From Chromatiales bacterium (ex Bugula neritina AB1) (GTDB lineage Bacteria; Pseudomonadota; Gammaproteobacteria; Granulosicoccales; Granulosicoccaceae): a stretch of DNA of 64,000 nt. The position numbers were made by a program, and so were the translations under genes. Below are positions 45,622 to 55,156 of this stretch, piece after piece. Position 1 is the first letter of the stretch; each line of letters begins with the position of its first letter. The stretch lies in assembly GCA_001730015.1 (NCBI GenBank), contig MDLA01000168.1, forward strand, positions 116,872-180,871, in the 5' to 3' direction. A model generated the notes under the pieces. It was not told the origin of the DNA. It was given only the letters and a program-made list of their open reading frames with translations, and did not search any database.

Positions 45622-47262
45622 ATGGCTAATTCAATTGAAATTCGCGTTCCTGACCTGGGTGACTTCGACACCATAGAAATCATTGAAGTCCTGGTTACCG
45701 CTGGTGACAGCATCGAGGCAGATCAATCGCTGATTACGCTGGAAAGCGATAAAGCCAGTATGGAGATACCCTCAACTCATGCAGGCACTATCGGCGATAT
45801 TGTCGTCAATGTCGGTGACAAGGTATCGAAGGGTGACCTCATCGCTACACTTGCTGCGGCTGACGAAGATGCCACAGCAGCTCCCGCTCCTGTATCCGAC
45901 ACACCACCGGTAGTAGAAAGTAAACCGGACATCACTGCAACGACATCCGTTCCGGTAGTTGTCCCGGACATCGGCGAATTTGAAGAAATAGAAGTGATTG
46001 AAATGCTGGTGCAGACCGGGGATACCGTGTCGCTCGATCAATCTCTGATAACCCTTGAAAGCGACAAAGCGAGCATGGAGATACCATCGACCGCGGCTGG
46101 TGTTGTCGAGTCTATCAACGTTGAAATAGGTACCAGACTGTCAAAGGGCGACACCATTCTGCATATCGCAAGCAGTGGTTCTAACAGTGAACCCAACGTC
46201 GGGATTCCCGCCTCTGCAAGCGCAGCTCCTGCAGCTGAAGCGCCTGCCGCACCCGTAACTCAAGCCGCTCCGTCAAAGCCACAAAACAAACCGCAACCAA
46301 CAGACTCACCGACACATAAAATTGCAGATGAATCGTACCGGAAAGCACACGCAAGCCCTGCGATACGAAAGTTCGCCAGACAGCTTGGAGTAAATCTCGC
46401 GCTCGTCAACGGCACTGGACGAAAAAACCGCATCCTCAAAGAGGATATCGAGTTATTTGTAAAATCGGCAATGACTTCAACAGGCGCGGCCTACGGTAGT
46501 GCCGGACAACAATCGACGGGTGGTGCAATACCGTCTATTCCAGAGGTGGATTTCAGCAAGTTCGGCGACGTCGAACGTGTTGAAATGACACGAATCAATG
46601 TGTTAACCGCCGAAAACCTGCATCGCGCCTGGCTCAACCTGCCCATGGTTACACATCATGATGAGGCCGATATAACAGAAATGGAGGCTTTTAGAACATC
46701 GATTAAAAAAGAAGCCGCCGATCGGGATATACGCGTAACCGGCCTGGTTTTTCACGTCAAAGCGCTCGGCGCCACATTAAAAGAATTTCCCCGATTCAAC
46801 TCCTCACTGTCAGCAGACGGCCAATCTGTTTTTTATAAAAAATATTTTAATATCGGGATTGCAGTAGATACCCCGGCCGGCCTGGTCGTACCGGTGCTAA
46901 CAGATGTCAATGCAAAAAGCATTTACCAATTGTCGGAAGAGATGACCGATCTCAGCACGAGGGCTCGGGCAAAAAAACTCAAGCCTGCAGAAATGCAAGG
47001 TGCGAGTATGACAATCTCCAGCCTCGGTGGCATCGGTGGCACAGCATTTACACCCATTGTTAACCCGCCGGAAGTCGCTATTCTCGGTATAACTCGCGCT
47101 AAAATGCAACCCGTATGGAACGGCAATGAGTTTGAGCCAAGACTGATGTGCCCGCTCGATCTAACCTACGATCATCGGGTTATAGACGGTGCCGACGGCG
47201 CGCGTTTTATGGCGCACTACTGCAAAGTAATAGGCGACATAAGAAAAATGCTGCTCTATTAA
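45622..47262 (+). CDS. aceF: Dihydrolipoamide acetyltransferase E2
   Basis: 546 residues. Two N-terminal lipoyl domains (about 1-80 and 110-190) each have the lipoylated Lys in ESDKASMEIPS. An Ala/Pro linker follows, then the E1/E3-binding domain (about 240-280, ASPAIRKFARQLGV). The catalytic domain ends with the CAT-like DHRVIDGADGARFM, with its catalytic His and Asp. It forms the core of the PDH complex and transfers acetyl to CoA. The linkers are short compared with three-lipoyl E. coli AceF. Confidence 0.97.
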   Translation: MANSIEIRVPDLGDFDTIEIIEVLVTAGDSIEADQSLITLESDKASMEIPSTHAGTIGDIVVNVGDKVSKGDLIATLAAADEDATAAPAPVSDTPPVVESKPDITATTSVPVVVPDIGEFEEIEVIEMLVQTGDTVSLDQSLITLESDKASMEIPSTAAGVVESINVEIGTRLSKGDTILHIASSGSNSEPNVGIPASASAAPAAEAPAAPVTQAAPSKPQNKPQPTDSPTHKIADESYRKAHASPAIRKFARQLGVNLALVNGTGRKNRILKEDIELFVKSAMTSTGAAYGSAGQQSTGGAIPSIPEVDFSKFGDVERVEMTRINVLTAENLHRAWLNLPMVTHHDEADITEMEAFRTSIKKEAADRDIRVTGLVFHVKALGATLKEFPRFNSSLSADGQSVFYKKYFNIGIAVDTPAGLVVPVLTDVNAKSIYQLSEEMTDLSTRARAKKLKPAEMQGASMTISSLGGIGGTAFTPIVNPPEVAILGITRAKMQPVWNGNEFEPRLMCPLDLTYDHRVIDGADGARFMAHYCKVIGDIRKMLLY

Positions 47263-47356
47263 CCGAAAATAAACGCAAGCAAATATCGAAACCCCATAAC
47301 CGTACACGGCGAACTGTAAATCAGTACAACTGTACCATCACTTACCGGAGACGGGA

Positions 47357-49087
47357 TTGACTAACCTGACCACCATTGAAGTGCCAAATATCGGAGACTT
47401 CAAAGACGTTGAAATTATAGAATTGCTGGTGGCAGTGGGTGATACCGTAGCGCACGATCAGTCACTTATCACTGTCGAGAGCGATAAAGCCAGCATGGAA
47501 ATCCCTTCGCCCGAAGCCGGAGAAATTACATCTGTGCTGGTAAAAGTCGGAGATCGAATTTCTACCGGCAGCGCCATTGTTGTAATCGATGCTGCGGAAG
47601 CACCAACGGTCTCAGAACCTGCCAACACACCGCCGCAAAATGCACCAGCGAAAATGGTTACAACTACAACCACAGCAGGTGACAACTCAGGTGTTGATGT
47701 GGTTGTTATTGGTGCTGGTCCAGGTGGCTATACTGCGGCGTTCCGGGCAGCAGACCTCGGCTTGTCGGTATTACTAATTGAACGCTACCCTGATCTGGGA
47801 GGAGTTTGTCTGAACGTCGGCTGCATTCCCTCTAAAGCGCTTTTGCACACTGCCCAGATTATCAACGAAACCCGTGAAATGGCGGCACATGGAATCGATT
47901 TCGGCGAACCCGAGATCGATATCAACAAATTGCGCGGCTTCAAGGAAGGGGTTATAAGCAGGCTCACCGGAGGCCTGAAAGGACTAGCCCGGCAACGCGA
48001 TGTAACCGTTGCGCACGGCGTGGCAAATTTCATATCTCCAACCGAGCTAACCCTGGATGGAGAAAATCCGCAGACTATCAAATTCAAACACGCAATTATC
48101 GCTGCAGGTTCTGAAGTCACGAAGATTCCCGGGTTTCCCTATGATGATCCTCGACTGATTGATTCAACCGGCGCTTTGAAGTTAGACGATATCCCCAGCC
48201 GTATGCTCGTTATTGGCGGCGGGATTATTGGCCTTGAGATGAGCTGCGTCTACCAGGCTCTAGGCACAAAGGTAACGGTTGTGGAGTTATCAGACACTCT
48301 GATCCCGGGCTGCGATCGCGATCTGGTCCGGCCTTTCCAAAAGCGTGTCGGCAAGCTATTCGAAAATATTTTTACCGGCTCTCGCGTCACTAAAATGGAG
48401 CCTGATGATATCGGACTGAAAGTATGGTTTGAAGGCGGAGCAGCACCGGAGCAAGATACCTTTGATCGGGTACTACTGGCAGTTGGCCGCAGCCCCAATG
48501 GCGGCACTCTGTCTGCTGACAAAGCAGGTGTCCACGTCGATGATCGTGGGTTCATTCCGGTCGATAAACAGCAAAAAACAAATGTTGACCATATTTTCGC
48601 GATAGGTGATGTGGTCGGGCAGCCGATGCTCGCACACAAAGCCACTCGCGAGGGCAAAATTGCAGCGGAAGTTATCGCCGGCCAGAAATCTTATTTCGAC
48701 GCCCGGACAATTCCATCAGTAGCGTACACTGATCCTGAGATTGCCTGGATGGGGCTCACGGAAACACAGGCCAAGGCAGAAAATATACCCTACGAAACAG
48801 GGGTATTCCCGTGGGCCGCAAGTGGCCGGGCACTCAGCATGGCGCGTAGTGAGGGCCTCACCAAAGTACTGCTGGATCCAGAGACCAAGCAGGTGCTTGG
48901 CGCAGGTATGGTTGGAGTCAACGCCGGTGAACTAATTGGCGAAGCCGTTCTGGCTCTAGAGATGGGCGCAGATATCGAAGATATTGCATTAACGGTTCAT
49001 CCTCACCCTACTTTGTCAGAAACACTGAATTTTGCTTGCGAAGTGGCTGAAGGCACCTGCACTGATATCTATGCACCCAAGTCCTGA
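47357..49087 (+). CDS. lpdA: Dihydrolipoamide dehydrogenase with N-terminal lipoyl domain
   Basis: 576 residues from TTG 47357, preceded by GGAGACGGGA. An extra lipoyl domain occupies residues 1-80 (ESDKASMEIPSPEAG). A linker follows, then the flavoprotein disulfide reductase: FAD motif VVVIGAGPGGYTAAF, redox disulfide GGVCLNVGCIPSK, NAD motif MLVIGGGIIGLEM, and the HPHPTLSE active-site base at the C-terminus. It reoxidises E2 lipoyl groups with NAD. The fused lipoyl domain is a recurrent variant and raises the lipoyl count of the complex to three kinds. Confidence 0.97.
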   Translation: MTNLTTIEVPNIGDFKDVEIIELLVAVGDTVAHDQSLITVESDKASMEIPSPEAGEITSVLVKVGDRISTGSAIVVIDAAEAPTVSEPANTPPQNAPAKMVTTTTTAGDNSGVDVVVIGAGPGGYTAAFRAADLGLSVLLIERYPDLGGVCLNVGCIPSKALLHTAQIINETREMAAHGIDFGEPEIDINKLRGFKEGVISRLTGGLKGLARQRDVTVAHGVANFISPTELTLDGENPQTIKFKHAIIAAGSEVTKIPGFPYDDPRLIDSTGALKLDDIPSRMLVIGGGIIGLEMSCVYQALGTKVTVVELSDTLIPGCDRDLVRPFQKRVGKLFENIFTGSRVTKMEPDDIGLKVWFEGGAAPEQDTFDRVLLAVGRSPNGGTLSADKAGVHVDDRGFIPVDKQQKTNVDHIFAIGDVVGQPMLAHKATREGKIAAEVIAGQKSYFDARTIPSVAYTDPEIAWMGLTETQAKAENIPYETGVFPWAASGRALSMARSEGLTKVLLDPETKQVLGAGMVGVNAGELIGEAVLALEMGADIEDIALTVHPHPTLSETLNFACEVAEGTCTDIYAPKS

Positions 49088-49250
49088 CGGTCAACCATAC
49101 TTTGCCATTGCTGCTCTGAAGAAATATCCGACATGAAAATAGCATCGACCTGTTATGCCTGATATCGTCAGCTTTCACGTAATACCACACTAGACCAGCG
49201 ACACCAGACTACATTCCGACTACTACCTAACAACCGAGCTCATAGTCCAC

Positions 49251-51524
49251 ATGGCAGACGAACTGCGCGATGCCGCGCTCCAATATCATCGCTACCCTAA
49301 GCCGGGCAAGCTGGAAATCAGTGCAACCAAAAACATGGTCAATCAGCGTGACCTCGCGCTGGCCTACTCTCCCGGGGTTGCAATCGCCTGTGAGGAAATA
49401 GTAAAGGATTCATCCCAGGCAGCAGAACTCACTGCACGCGCCAACCTTGTCGGAGTCATAACCAACGGCACAGCCGTACTCGGTCTCGGAGCCATTGGCC
49501 CGCTCGCATCCAAACCAGTCATGGAAGGCAAGGCGGTATTGTTTAAGAAGTTCGCAGATATAGACGTATTTGATCTCGAGCTGGATACCACAGATGTTGA
49601 CCGCTTCGTCGATGCCGTTTCACTCATGGAACCATGCTTTGGCGGTATCAACCTTGAAGACATCAAAGCGCCCGAGTGCTTTGAAATCGAAAAACAACTG
49701 AACGAGCGGATGAATATTCCCGTTTTTCATGATGACCAGCACGGCACAGCAATCACCGTCGCTGCCGCCATTACCAACGGGCTACTCGTAGCAGAGAAAA
49801 AGATTGAAGAGGTAAATCTCGTTTGCTCCGGTGCTGGTGCAGCCGCACTGGCCTGCCTCGACCTGCTAGTGTCGCTAGGGCTTAAGAAAAGCAACATCAC
49901 AGTAGTTGATATTGACGGCGTGGTATACGAAGGCCGCACTGAGTCAATGGATATCTATAAAAGTCGTTATGCACGCGACACCGGCGCTCGCGTACTAGCC
50001 GATGTCATCTCCGGTGCCGATATATTTCTCGGCCTCTCTGCAGCCGGCGTTCTGAAACCTGATCACGTGAAATCTATGGCGGACACGCCACTAATATTCG
50101 CACTGGCCAATCCAATTCCCGAAATTATGCCGGAACTGGCAACCGAAACACGTGGTGATGCGATCATCGCAACCGGCCGCTCCGACTACCCGAACCAGGT
50201 GAACAATGTACTTTGCTTTCCGTTTTTATTTCGCGGTGCACTCGATGTCGGTGCAACAACAATCAATCAGGAGATGAAAATTGCGGCAGTTGAAGCGATT
50301 GCAGAGATTGCCACCCGAGAGGTTTCAGATGTAGTTGCCTCGGCCTATGGCGATTTCTCTTTCAGCTTTGGTCGTCACTACTTGATACCGAAACCGTTCG
50401 ATCCACGTCTGATGACAACAGTACCGACCGCAGTTGCCAAAGCCGCCATGGACAGCGGAGTTGCAACCAGGCCCATTGAAGACTTTGCAGAGTATCGCAA
50501 CAAGCTAAAAGACTTTGTCTTCAAATCCGGTCTCGTGATGAAACCGGTATTTGAAAAGGCCATGTCCAACCCGCAACGCGTAGTTTTCTCTGAGGGCGAA
50601 TCGCGGCGTGTAATTAATGCGGTACAGGTTCTAGTAGATGACGGTATCTGTAAGCCCATCCTGCTTGGCAGACCCTCGGTCATCGAGGAAAACATACGAT
50701 CGTTTAGACTGCGACTGACGCCGGGAGAAGATTTCACCATCATCGACCCGATGAACAACCCGGATGAAAACGAATATGCCGATGCCTACCACGCTAAAAC
50801 CGCACGCAACGGGGTAACACCTGCTTACGCCCGGGCGGTAGTACGGACAAGAGCCACCGCACTCGCTTCGCTGATGGTAAATATGGACCGTGCCGATGCA
50901 CTGATCTGCGGAACCGAGGGCGCGTTTATCCGGCACCTCAACTATCTGAAAAGTATTGTCGGTATTCGCGAGGACGTATCCGATTGTTCCGCTGTTATTT
51001 TGCTGGTTCTGCAGTCAGGAACTTTTTTCCTGACCGATACCCACGTAAGCGTAGTGCCATCTGCAGAGCATATCGCAGAAACTGCCGCACTAGCATCAAC
51101 CGTAGTCCAACGATTCGGTATGACACCAAAAATCGCCCTGCTCTCGCATTCCAATTTCGGGAGCCGCGATAATAAAAGCTCGAAAAAGATGCGACTCGCC
51201 AGAGAAATAATCGAACGTGATCACCCGCAACTGTTGGTGGAAGGAGAAATGCATGCGGATGCAGCGGTTAAAGAGTCGGTCCGAAATCGAATTTTTCCGG
51301 ATTCACGATATACAGGCTCCGCTAACTTAATGGTGATGCCAAATCTCGACACCGCAAATATCGCCTATAATATGGTCAAAGTGTTCGGGGATGGCCTGCC
51401 GGTCGGCCCGATGCTGGTCGGACTTAACAAACCTGCACACGTTTTAACAGAAGCGGTTACGGTCCGGGGAATTGTAAATATGTGCGCTGTAGCTGCCGCC
51501 GAAGCGATAGAACACAACCAATGA
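49251..51524 (+). CDS. maeB: NADP-dependent malic enzyme with phosphotransacetylase-like domain
   Basis: 757 residues. The N-terminal malic-enzyme part (about 1-430) has YSPGVAIACEEI, PVFHDDQHGTAI and VCSGAGAAALACLDLL as the nucleotide-binding motif. The C-terminal part (about 435-757) is a Pta-like domain, usually catalytically inactive and regulatory in MaeB. It decarboxylates malate to pyruvate, feeding the PDH operon just upstream. It is 163 bases downstream of lpdA and has its own gap. Confidence 0.96.
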   Translation: MADELRDAALQYHRYPKPGKLEISATKNMVNQRDLALAYSPGVAIACEEIVKDSSQAAELTARANLVGVITNGTAVLGLGAIGPLASKPVMEGKAVLFKKFADIDVFDLELDTTDVDRFVDAVSLMEPCFGGINLEDIKAPECFEIEKQLNERMNIPVFHDDQHGTAITVAAAITNGLLVAEKKIEEVNLVCSGAGAAALACLDLLVSLGLKKSNITVVDIDGVVYEGRTESMDIYKSRYARDTGARVLADVISGADIFLGLSAAGVLKPDHVKSMADTPLIFALANPIPEIMPELATETRGDAIIATGRSDYPNQVNNVLCFPFLFRGALDVGATTINQEMKIAAVEAIAEIATREVSDVVASAYGDFSFSFGRHYLIPKPFDPRLMTTVPTAVAKAAMDSGVATRPIEDFAEYRNKLKDFVFKSGLVMKPVFEKAMSNPQRVVFSEGESRRVINAVQVLVDDGICKPILLGRPSVIEENIRSFRLRLTPGEDFTIIDPMNNPDENEYADAYHAKTARNGVTPAYARAVVRTRATALASLMVNMDRADALICGTEGAFIRHLNYLKSIVGIREDVSDCSAVILLVLQSGTFFLTDTHVSVVPSAEHIAETAALASTVVQRFGMTPKIALLSHSNFGSRDNKSSKKMRLAREIIERDHPQLLVEGEMHADAAVKESVRNRIFPDSRYTGSANLMVMPNLDTANIAYNMVKVFGDGLPVGPMLVGLNKPAHVLTEAVTVRGIVNMCAVAAAEAIEHNQ

Positions 51525-51620
51525 ACACATAACTTTGTACTATATTTAGTGTTAATCGCTGAAATTAGCTATTCGGCAGACCAAACCTAGACTGGTCAGA
51601 GCTGCACAGGAGAATAATAA

Positions 51621-51992
51621 ATGGCAACGCAACTCGACGAAAACGACATTCTGACCCTGACTGAAATTGGTTATGCTTCAGTCATGTATGGCACCGGAGA
51701 CGATGTCGAGCCCATATTCGAAGTGCTCACATTGCTATACCCGGAAAACTCAGCCGGATCGATCGGACACGCGATTACTCACATGAACCGGGGAAATTTC
51801 AACGGGGCAATTGATATTTTGCGCTCATGTATAAATCAATGCTCTGACAATACCGATGAAGCCAAGGCAATACTGATGTTGGCGTTGTTTCTCGGAGGCC
51901 GCAACGATGAAGCAGAGCAACTCGCATCTGAGGTGGCTGGCAACGACTCTGGAATCGTCAATACAATGGCCGCCTCCCTCTTCAACGGCTAG
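51621..51992 (+). CDS. TPR protein in HrpB1/YscG position of a T3SS
   Basis: A 123-residue all-helical protein with AGGAGA just before ATG 51621. Two TPR-like helix pairs are seen, around residues 35-65 and 68-105 (FEVLTLLYPENSAGSIGHAITHMNRGNFNGAIDIL, then AKAILMLALFLGGRNDEAEQL). Both YscG, a needle-subunit chaperone, and HrpB1, a TPR protein of Hrp2 systems, are small TPR proteins at this position ahead of sctI/J. The sequence alone does not choose between them. It is separated from the main run by 335 bases. Confidence 0.65.
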   Translation: MATQLDENDILTLTEIGYASVMYGTGDDVEPIFEVLTLLYPENSAGSIGHAITHMNRGNFNGAIDILRSCINQCSDNTDEAKAILMLALFLGGRNDEAEQLASEVAGNDSGIVNTMAASLFNG

Positions 51993-52327
51993 CTCCGGAC
52001 GTACTCACCACGCAATAGCGAGAATCACAAAAACACAACTTTTATAAATCAACCTGACAGTGCGCGACACCACGGTAGTTGCTGGCCCTACACTTCCGAA
52101 CGCCAGCAAAACTCTCCCGCATGCAAACCACCTGACAAGAATCTGACTGCACTACACCACCTCAGTTTCAGCTGAGGGGTTCAGGTGAGGTATACCCACA
52201 GCAAACATTGTGGACCTGACAGAGCGCCAGTTTAAATCCGGCCACTCAAAACGTGGTCGATCTGGTCCAAGTTGTTAAAAGATGGCCGATACCCTGCTTA
52301 TAAATTCTAAACAACAGGGTAATCTCA
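51993..52327 (+). promoter_or_regulatory. 335-base gap ahead of sctI
   Basis: No gene is seen. CCTCAG (52160-52165) pairs with CTGAGG (52172-52177), a short hairpin without a T-run. Closer to sctI, TGCTTATAAAT (52295-52305) is an extended -10-like element, with TTGTTA at 52272-52277 at non-ideal spacing. It may hold the promoter for the sct operon. No PIP box or hrp box was found. Confidence 0.35.
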
Positions 52328-52882
52328 ATGAACATTGATGCCATTTCTGCGATCCGACAGGCAACACAACAATTGACACCTCAAAGCCTGAACGCCCAGA
52401 AAGCGCAAGTCGATGCCTTTCGCGATCTGGTTCGCAATGGCGCTTCAAATGAAGGAAGTACGCCTTCACCCTCTGGACTGGACAACCCCGCCACTCTGAG
52501 CGAGCGATTTTTCTCGCGTGTTTCCGATATGCAGAAAAATCATAAAGCAGTAATGATCCCTGTTCAGGAACGTATGGTCGAGCTAAGTGGTCGCGGAATC
52601 AATGTCAATGAGAGCGCCCCACCATACGATCCCGATCACAGTAACATGGCCCAGATGTTGCCGTCTTCATCCAACAGCGAATCATCTGAATCCATTAATT
52701 TTGGTCAGGAACTAAGCAGTACTGAGCAATTGCAGGAACTGATGAATAATCACAACGAAAGAATGCGCGAAACACTGCGCTTGCAATTCGATGTCGGCCG
52801 AGCAGTAGTCGAGGAAGAACTTTTGGCGGGTATCGCCGGACGATCTGCCAGAAACCTCGATATGCTGTTACGCGGGCAATAA
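52328..52882 (+). CDS. sctI: T3SS inner-rod protein SctI (long form)
   Basis: 184 residues, with AGGG ahead of the ATG. The C-terminal about 60 residues are the part that fits the YscI/PrgJ/HrpB2 rod family: an amphipathic helix (RMRETLRLQFDVGRAVVEEELLAGIAGRSARNLDMLLRGQ) ending in LLRGQ, as family members do. The N-terminal 120 residues are unusually long and Ser/Asn-rich. The rod polymerises at the base of the needle. Identity rests on the C-terminal pattern plus position directly before sctJ. Confidence 0.7.
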   Translation: MNIDAISAIRQATQQLTPQSLNAQKAQVDAFRDLVRNGASNEGSTPSPSGLDNPATLSERFFSRVSDMQKNHKAVMIPVQERMVELSGRGINVNESAPPYDPDHSNMAQMLPSSSNSESSESINFGQELSSTEQLQELMNNHNERMRETLRLQFDVGRAVVEEELLAGIAGRSARNLDMLLRGQ

Positions 52883-52903
52883 ACCTAAGTAACGGGGAAT
52901 TGA

Positions 52904-53731
52904 ATGTCCTTCAAAAAAGTCTTACTACTGGCTTGCGCAACACTGCTGCTGGTCTCTTGCAAGACAGAACTGTATACGGGTCTGTCAGAACGCGAGGTTA
53001 ACGAAATGCTCGCAGTCCTGATCGAAAACGGCATTTCCAGTAGTAAAGAGGTAAGTAAGGACAAAACGAGCACACTGCTTGTTGAAGAAGGAGATTTTGC
53101 TAAGGCCGTTTCGTTGTTAAAGCGCAACGGCCTTCCAAGAACACAGTTTGAGAATATTGGCCAGATATTTAAAAAGGAAGGGCTGATTTCCTCTCCAATG
53201 GAAGAGCGCGCTCGCTTTGCATACGGTCTGAGCCAGGAGCTCTCAGATACCATAAGCCAGATAGACGGCGTGTTGCAGGCACGTGTCCAAGTGGTGCTAC
53301 CGGAGAACTTTTCACCTTTGGAAAGGAACGTTCCCTCTTCAGCCTCCGTATTTATCCGGCACAAGCCCGATGCAAACATAAGTAAGCTATCAACTCAGAT
53401 CAAGTTGCTGGTCACAAACAGTGTAGAAGGGCTGGTTTACGACAAAGTGTCTGTAGCACTCTTTCCAGCCGATGATCAATCAACCAATAGCGACTCAGCA
53501 ATGGCTGCGAATGCCGGCAACAGGGATGATCGAGGCACTATGTCTATGAGCTCCGGTGGTTCCGCGGGTAACTACACCAGTGTTGCCGGTTTTCGGGTTC
53601 ACGAAGATAGTGCAAATTCACTTCTTCTCACCTTATATTTGCTGGGCGGCCTAGCAATCATGGCGATTCTCACTCTGGTCTTTTTACTGTTCGGGCGCAG
53701 CACCAACAGCAATCGCCCCCAACTACGATAA
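52904..53731 (+). CDS. sctJ: T3SS inner-membrane ring lipoprotein SctJ
   Basis: 275 residues. Signal with lipobox LLVSC, lipidated at Cys19. The two ring-building domains follow (residues 20-90, YTGLSEREVNEMLAVLIENGIS, and 110-190, LSQELSDTISQIDGVLQARVQVVLPE). A C-terminal membrane helix is at about 242-266. It forms the inner-membrane MS-ring with SctD. A 21-base gap after sctI and a 148-base gap before sctK are noted. The loop from about 190 to 240 is rich in Ser, Asn and Gly. Confidence 0.95.
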   Translation: MSFKKVLLLACATLLLVSCKTELYTGLSEREVNEMLAVLIENGISSSKEVSKDKTSTLLVEEGDFAKAVSLLKRNGLPRTQFENIGQIFKKEGLISSPMEERARFAYGLSQELSDTISQIDGVLQARVQVVLPENFSPLERNVPSSASVFIRHKPDANISKLSTQIKLLVTNSVEGLVYDKVSVALFPADDQSTNSDSAMAANAGNRDDRGTMSMSSGGSAGNYTSVAGFRVHEDSANSLLLTLYLLGGLAIMAILTLVFLLFGRSTNSNRPQLR

Positions 53732-53879
53732 ATAACCCCGCATTTCCACTCTAGTGGGGCCGGTGTCCACTGATTTGAAGATACCGGCTCTGCTGAGCAT
53801 GGCGTTACGACGACATACTTCACGACACCATCCCCACGAACAAAAACACCAACACCTGTCAATCGGATGTTAGCTACCT

Positions 53880-54554
53880 ATGGATACCCAGACTCTTGAT
53901 TCCAGCCAGTTTGATGCTATGGAAAGTATTCCGCAGTCCATCAAAGACAGAGTTATAGAGTTTAATTTTTCACCCGCCAGCTACGCACACCACCAATATT
54001 TAAGCCTGGACGAAAACGGACCAAGTGAAAAACTTGCAAAATTTCTTTTGTCTGAGCCCCGATCACAAAAGCGATTATCAAACGTACTATCAAAATCGTA
54101 TCAGTTGAACGAGAGTTATCATTTTGACTTCGAGGAAAAACTAGATCAACTCGCACTCCTGGATAGCAAAGATCTGCTACGAATTAGTCGAATTGCCACA
54201 CTGTCAAGACACAATACAATTGCACGAAGATTTATTGATGGCAATGAAGCACAGAAAATTGCCAATCTGGTCGGTCAGGATGGCTTCGAGTTTGCTTTAC
54301 AGAGCCATGAGAATTCTATAGAGCATCGTGTAGCCCTGAAGTTTAATCAATTTTTACTCTTGCTGGAAAAAGATTCGATTGCACTTATTCAGGAGTGGCT
54401 CGATCAACTTCCGAACGGACTGGCAACGCGTGTAAAGCTCAGATTCCCGAAACAGCTATTTAACGACACCAAAGCGTCAACCACTGGTTTACACGCTTTC
54501 AAGTCAGCCGCAGAGAACTTTGTACCCTTATGCCTGAACAAGAACAACAATTAG
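53880..54554 (+). CDS. sctK: T3SS accessory cytosolic protein SctK
   Basis: 224 residues, helical and soluble. Its sequence is poorly conserved as usual for SctK/YscK/HrpB4, but it lies exactly between sctJ and sctL and has the family pattern of Leu-rich helices, such as LLRISRIATLSRHNTIARRFIDG, then FEFALQSHENSIEHRVALKF. SctK joins the sorting platform with SctQ and SctL. It overlaps sctL by 25 bases. I rate this mainly on position. Confidence 0.7.
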   Translation: MDTQTLDSSQFDAMESIPQSIKDRVIEFNFSPASYAHHQYLSLDENGPSEKLAKFLLSEPRSQKRLSNVLSKSYQLNESYHFDFEEKLDQLALLDSKDLLRISRIATLSRHNTIARRFIDGNEAQKIANLVGQDGFEFALQSHENSIEHRVALKFNQFLLLLEKDSIALIQEWLDQLPNGLATRVKLRFPKQLFNDTKASTTGLHAFKSAAENFVPLCLNKNNN

Positions 54555-55150
54555 ACGGTACACCCAGGTTCGAACCGCAAGGTAATATCGTCAAAGCTAA
54601 GGATGTTTCACACTGGAAAGACGGTGCTGAATACCTTCAGGCCGCTAAATCAGAAGCAAAGAGCATAATCGCCGATGCCCGTAAGCAGGCAGCTAAAGTG
54701 CACCAGGAGGCCTATGACAATGCCACCAAGCTTGCGGAGCGAGAACGTCTCGAACAGGATATCACCGTCTCTGCATTGGTCAACGAGCAAATACGAGCGC
54801 TGGAACCCGATTTTCTTGATCTCGTCATCGCCACAACTCGAAAAATCATAGATACGCTTCCGGAACAGGAGCAAGTCGCGTCGATCGCATCCAAAGCATT
54901 TGAACGCTTTCGAGAAGAGCGCCAGATTACGATCAAAATTCACCCAGAGATGGCCGAATATACCCGGGTTAGTTTAAACAAAAAAATGATCAACTCGCAT
55001 CACGACGCCTCTTCAATAACAATAGTCGCAGACAACACGCTCGCTAAAACCGACTGCATTATCCAGACACAAAGAGGAGTTACACGCGCCGGCCTCGATG
55101 CACAACTCGAGGTAATTCAACGTAATTTCGCCTACAGCAACGAGGGCTAG
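54530..55150 (+). CDS. sctL: T3SS stator protein SctL
   Basis: 206 residues. An N-terminal coiled coil (about 35-85, QAAKSEAKSIIADARKQAAKVHQEAYDNA) is followed by a C-terminal HrpE/YscL/FliH-like domain (about 90-200, LVIATTRKIIDTLPEQEQV, then VVTHPE-like IKIHPEMAEY). It inhibits and positions the SctN ATPase and links it to SctQ. The start overlaps the sctK end. sctN follows after six bases. Confidence 0.88.
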   Translation: MPEQEQQLDGTPRFEPQGNIVKAKDVSHWKDGAEYLQAAKSEAKSIIADARKQAAKVHQEAYDNATKLAERERLEQDITVSALVNEQIRALEPDFLDLVIATTRKIIDTLPEQEQVASIASKAFERFREERQITIKIHPEMAEYTRVSLNKKMINSHHDASSITIVADNTLAKTDCIIQTQRGVTRAGLDAQLEVIQRNFAYSNEG

Positions 55151-55156
55151 ATCCAA

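Noticed and set aside
52419..52435. PIP-box-like TTCGC pair
   Set aside because: The two TTCGC copies are only seven bases apart instead of about 15, and lie inside the sctI coding sequence.
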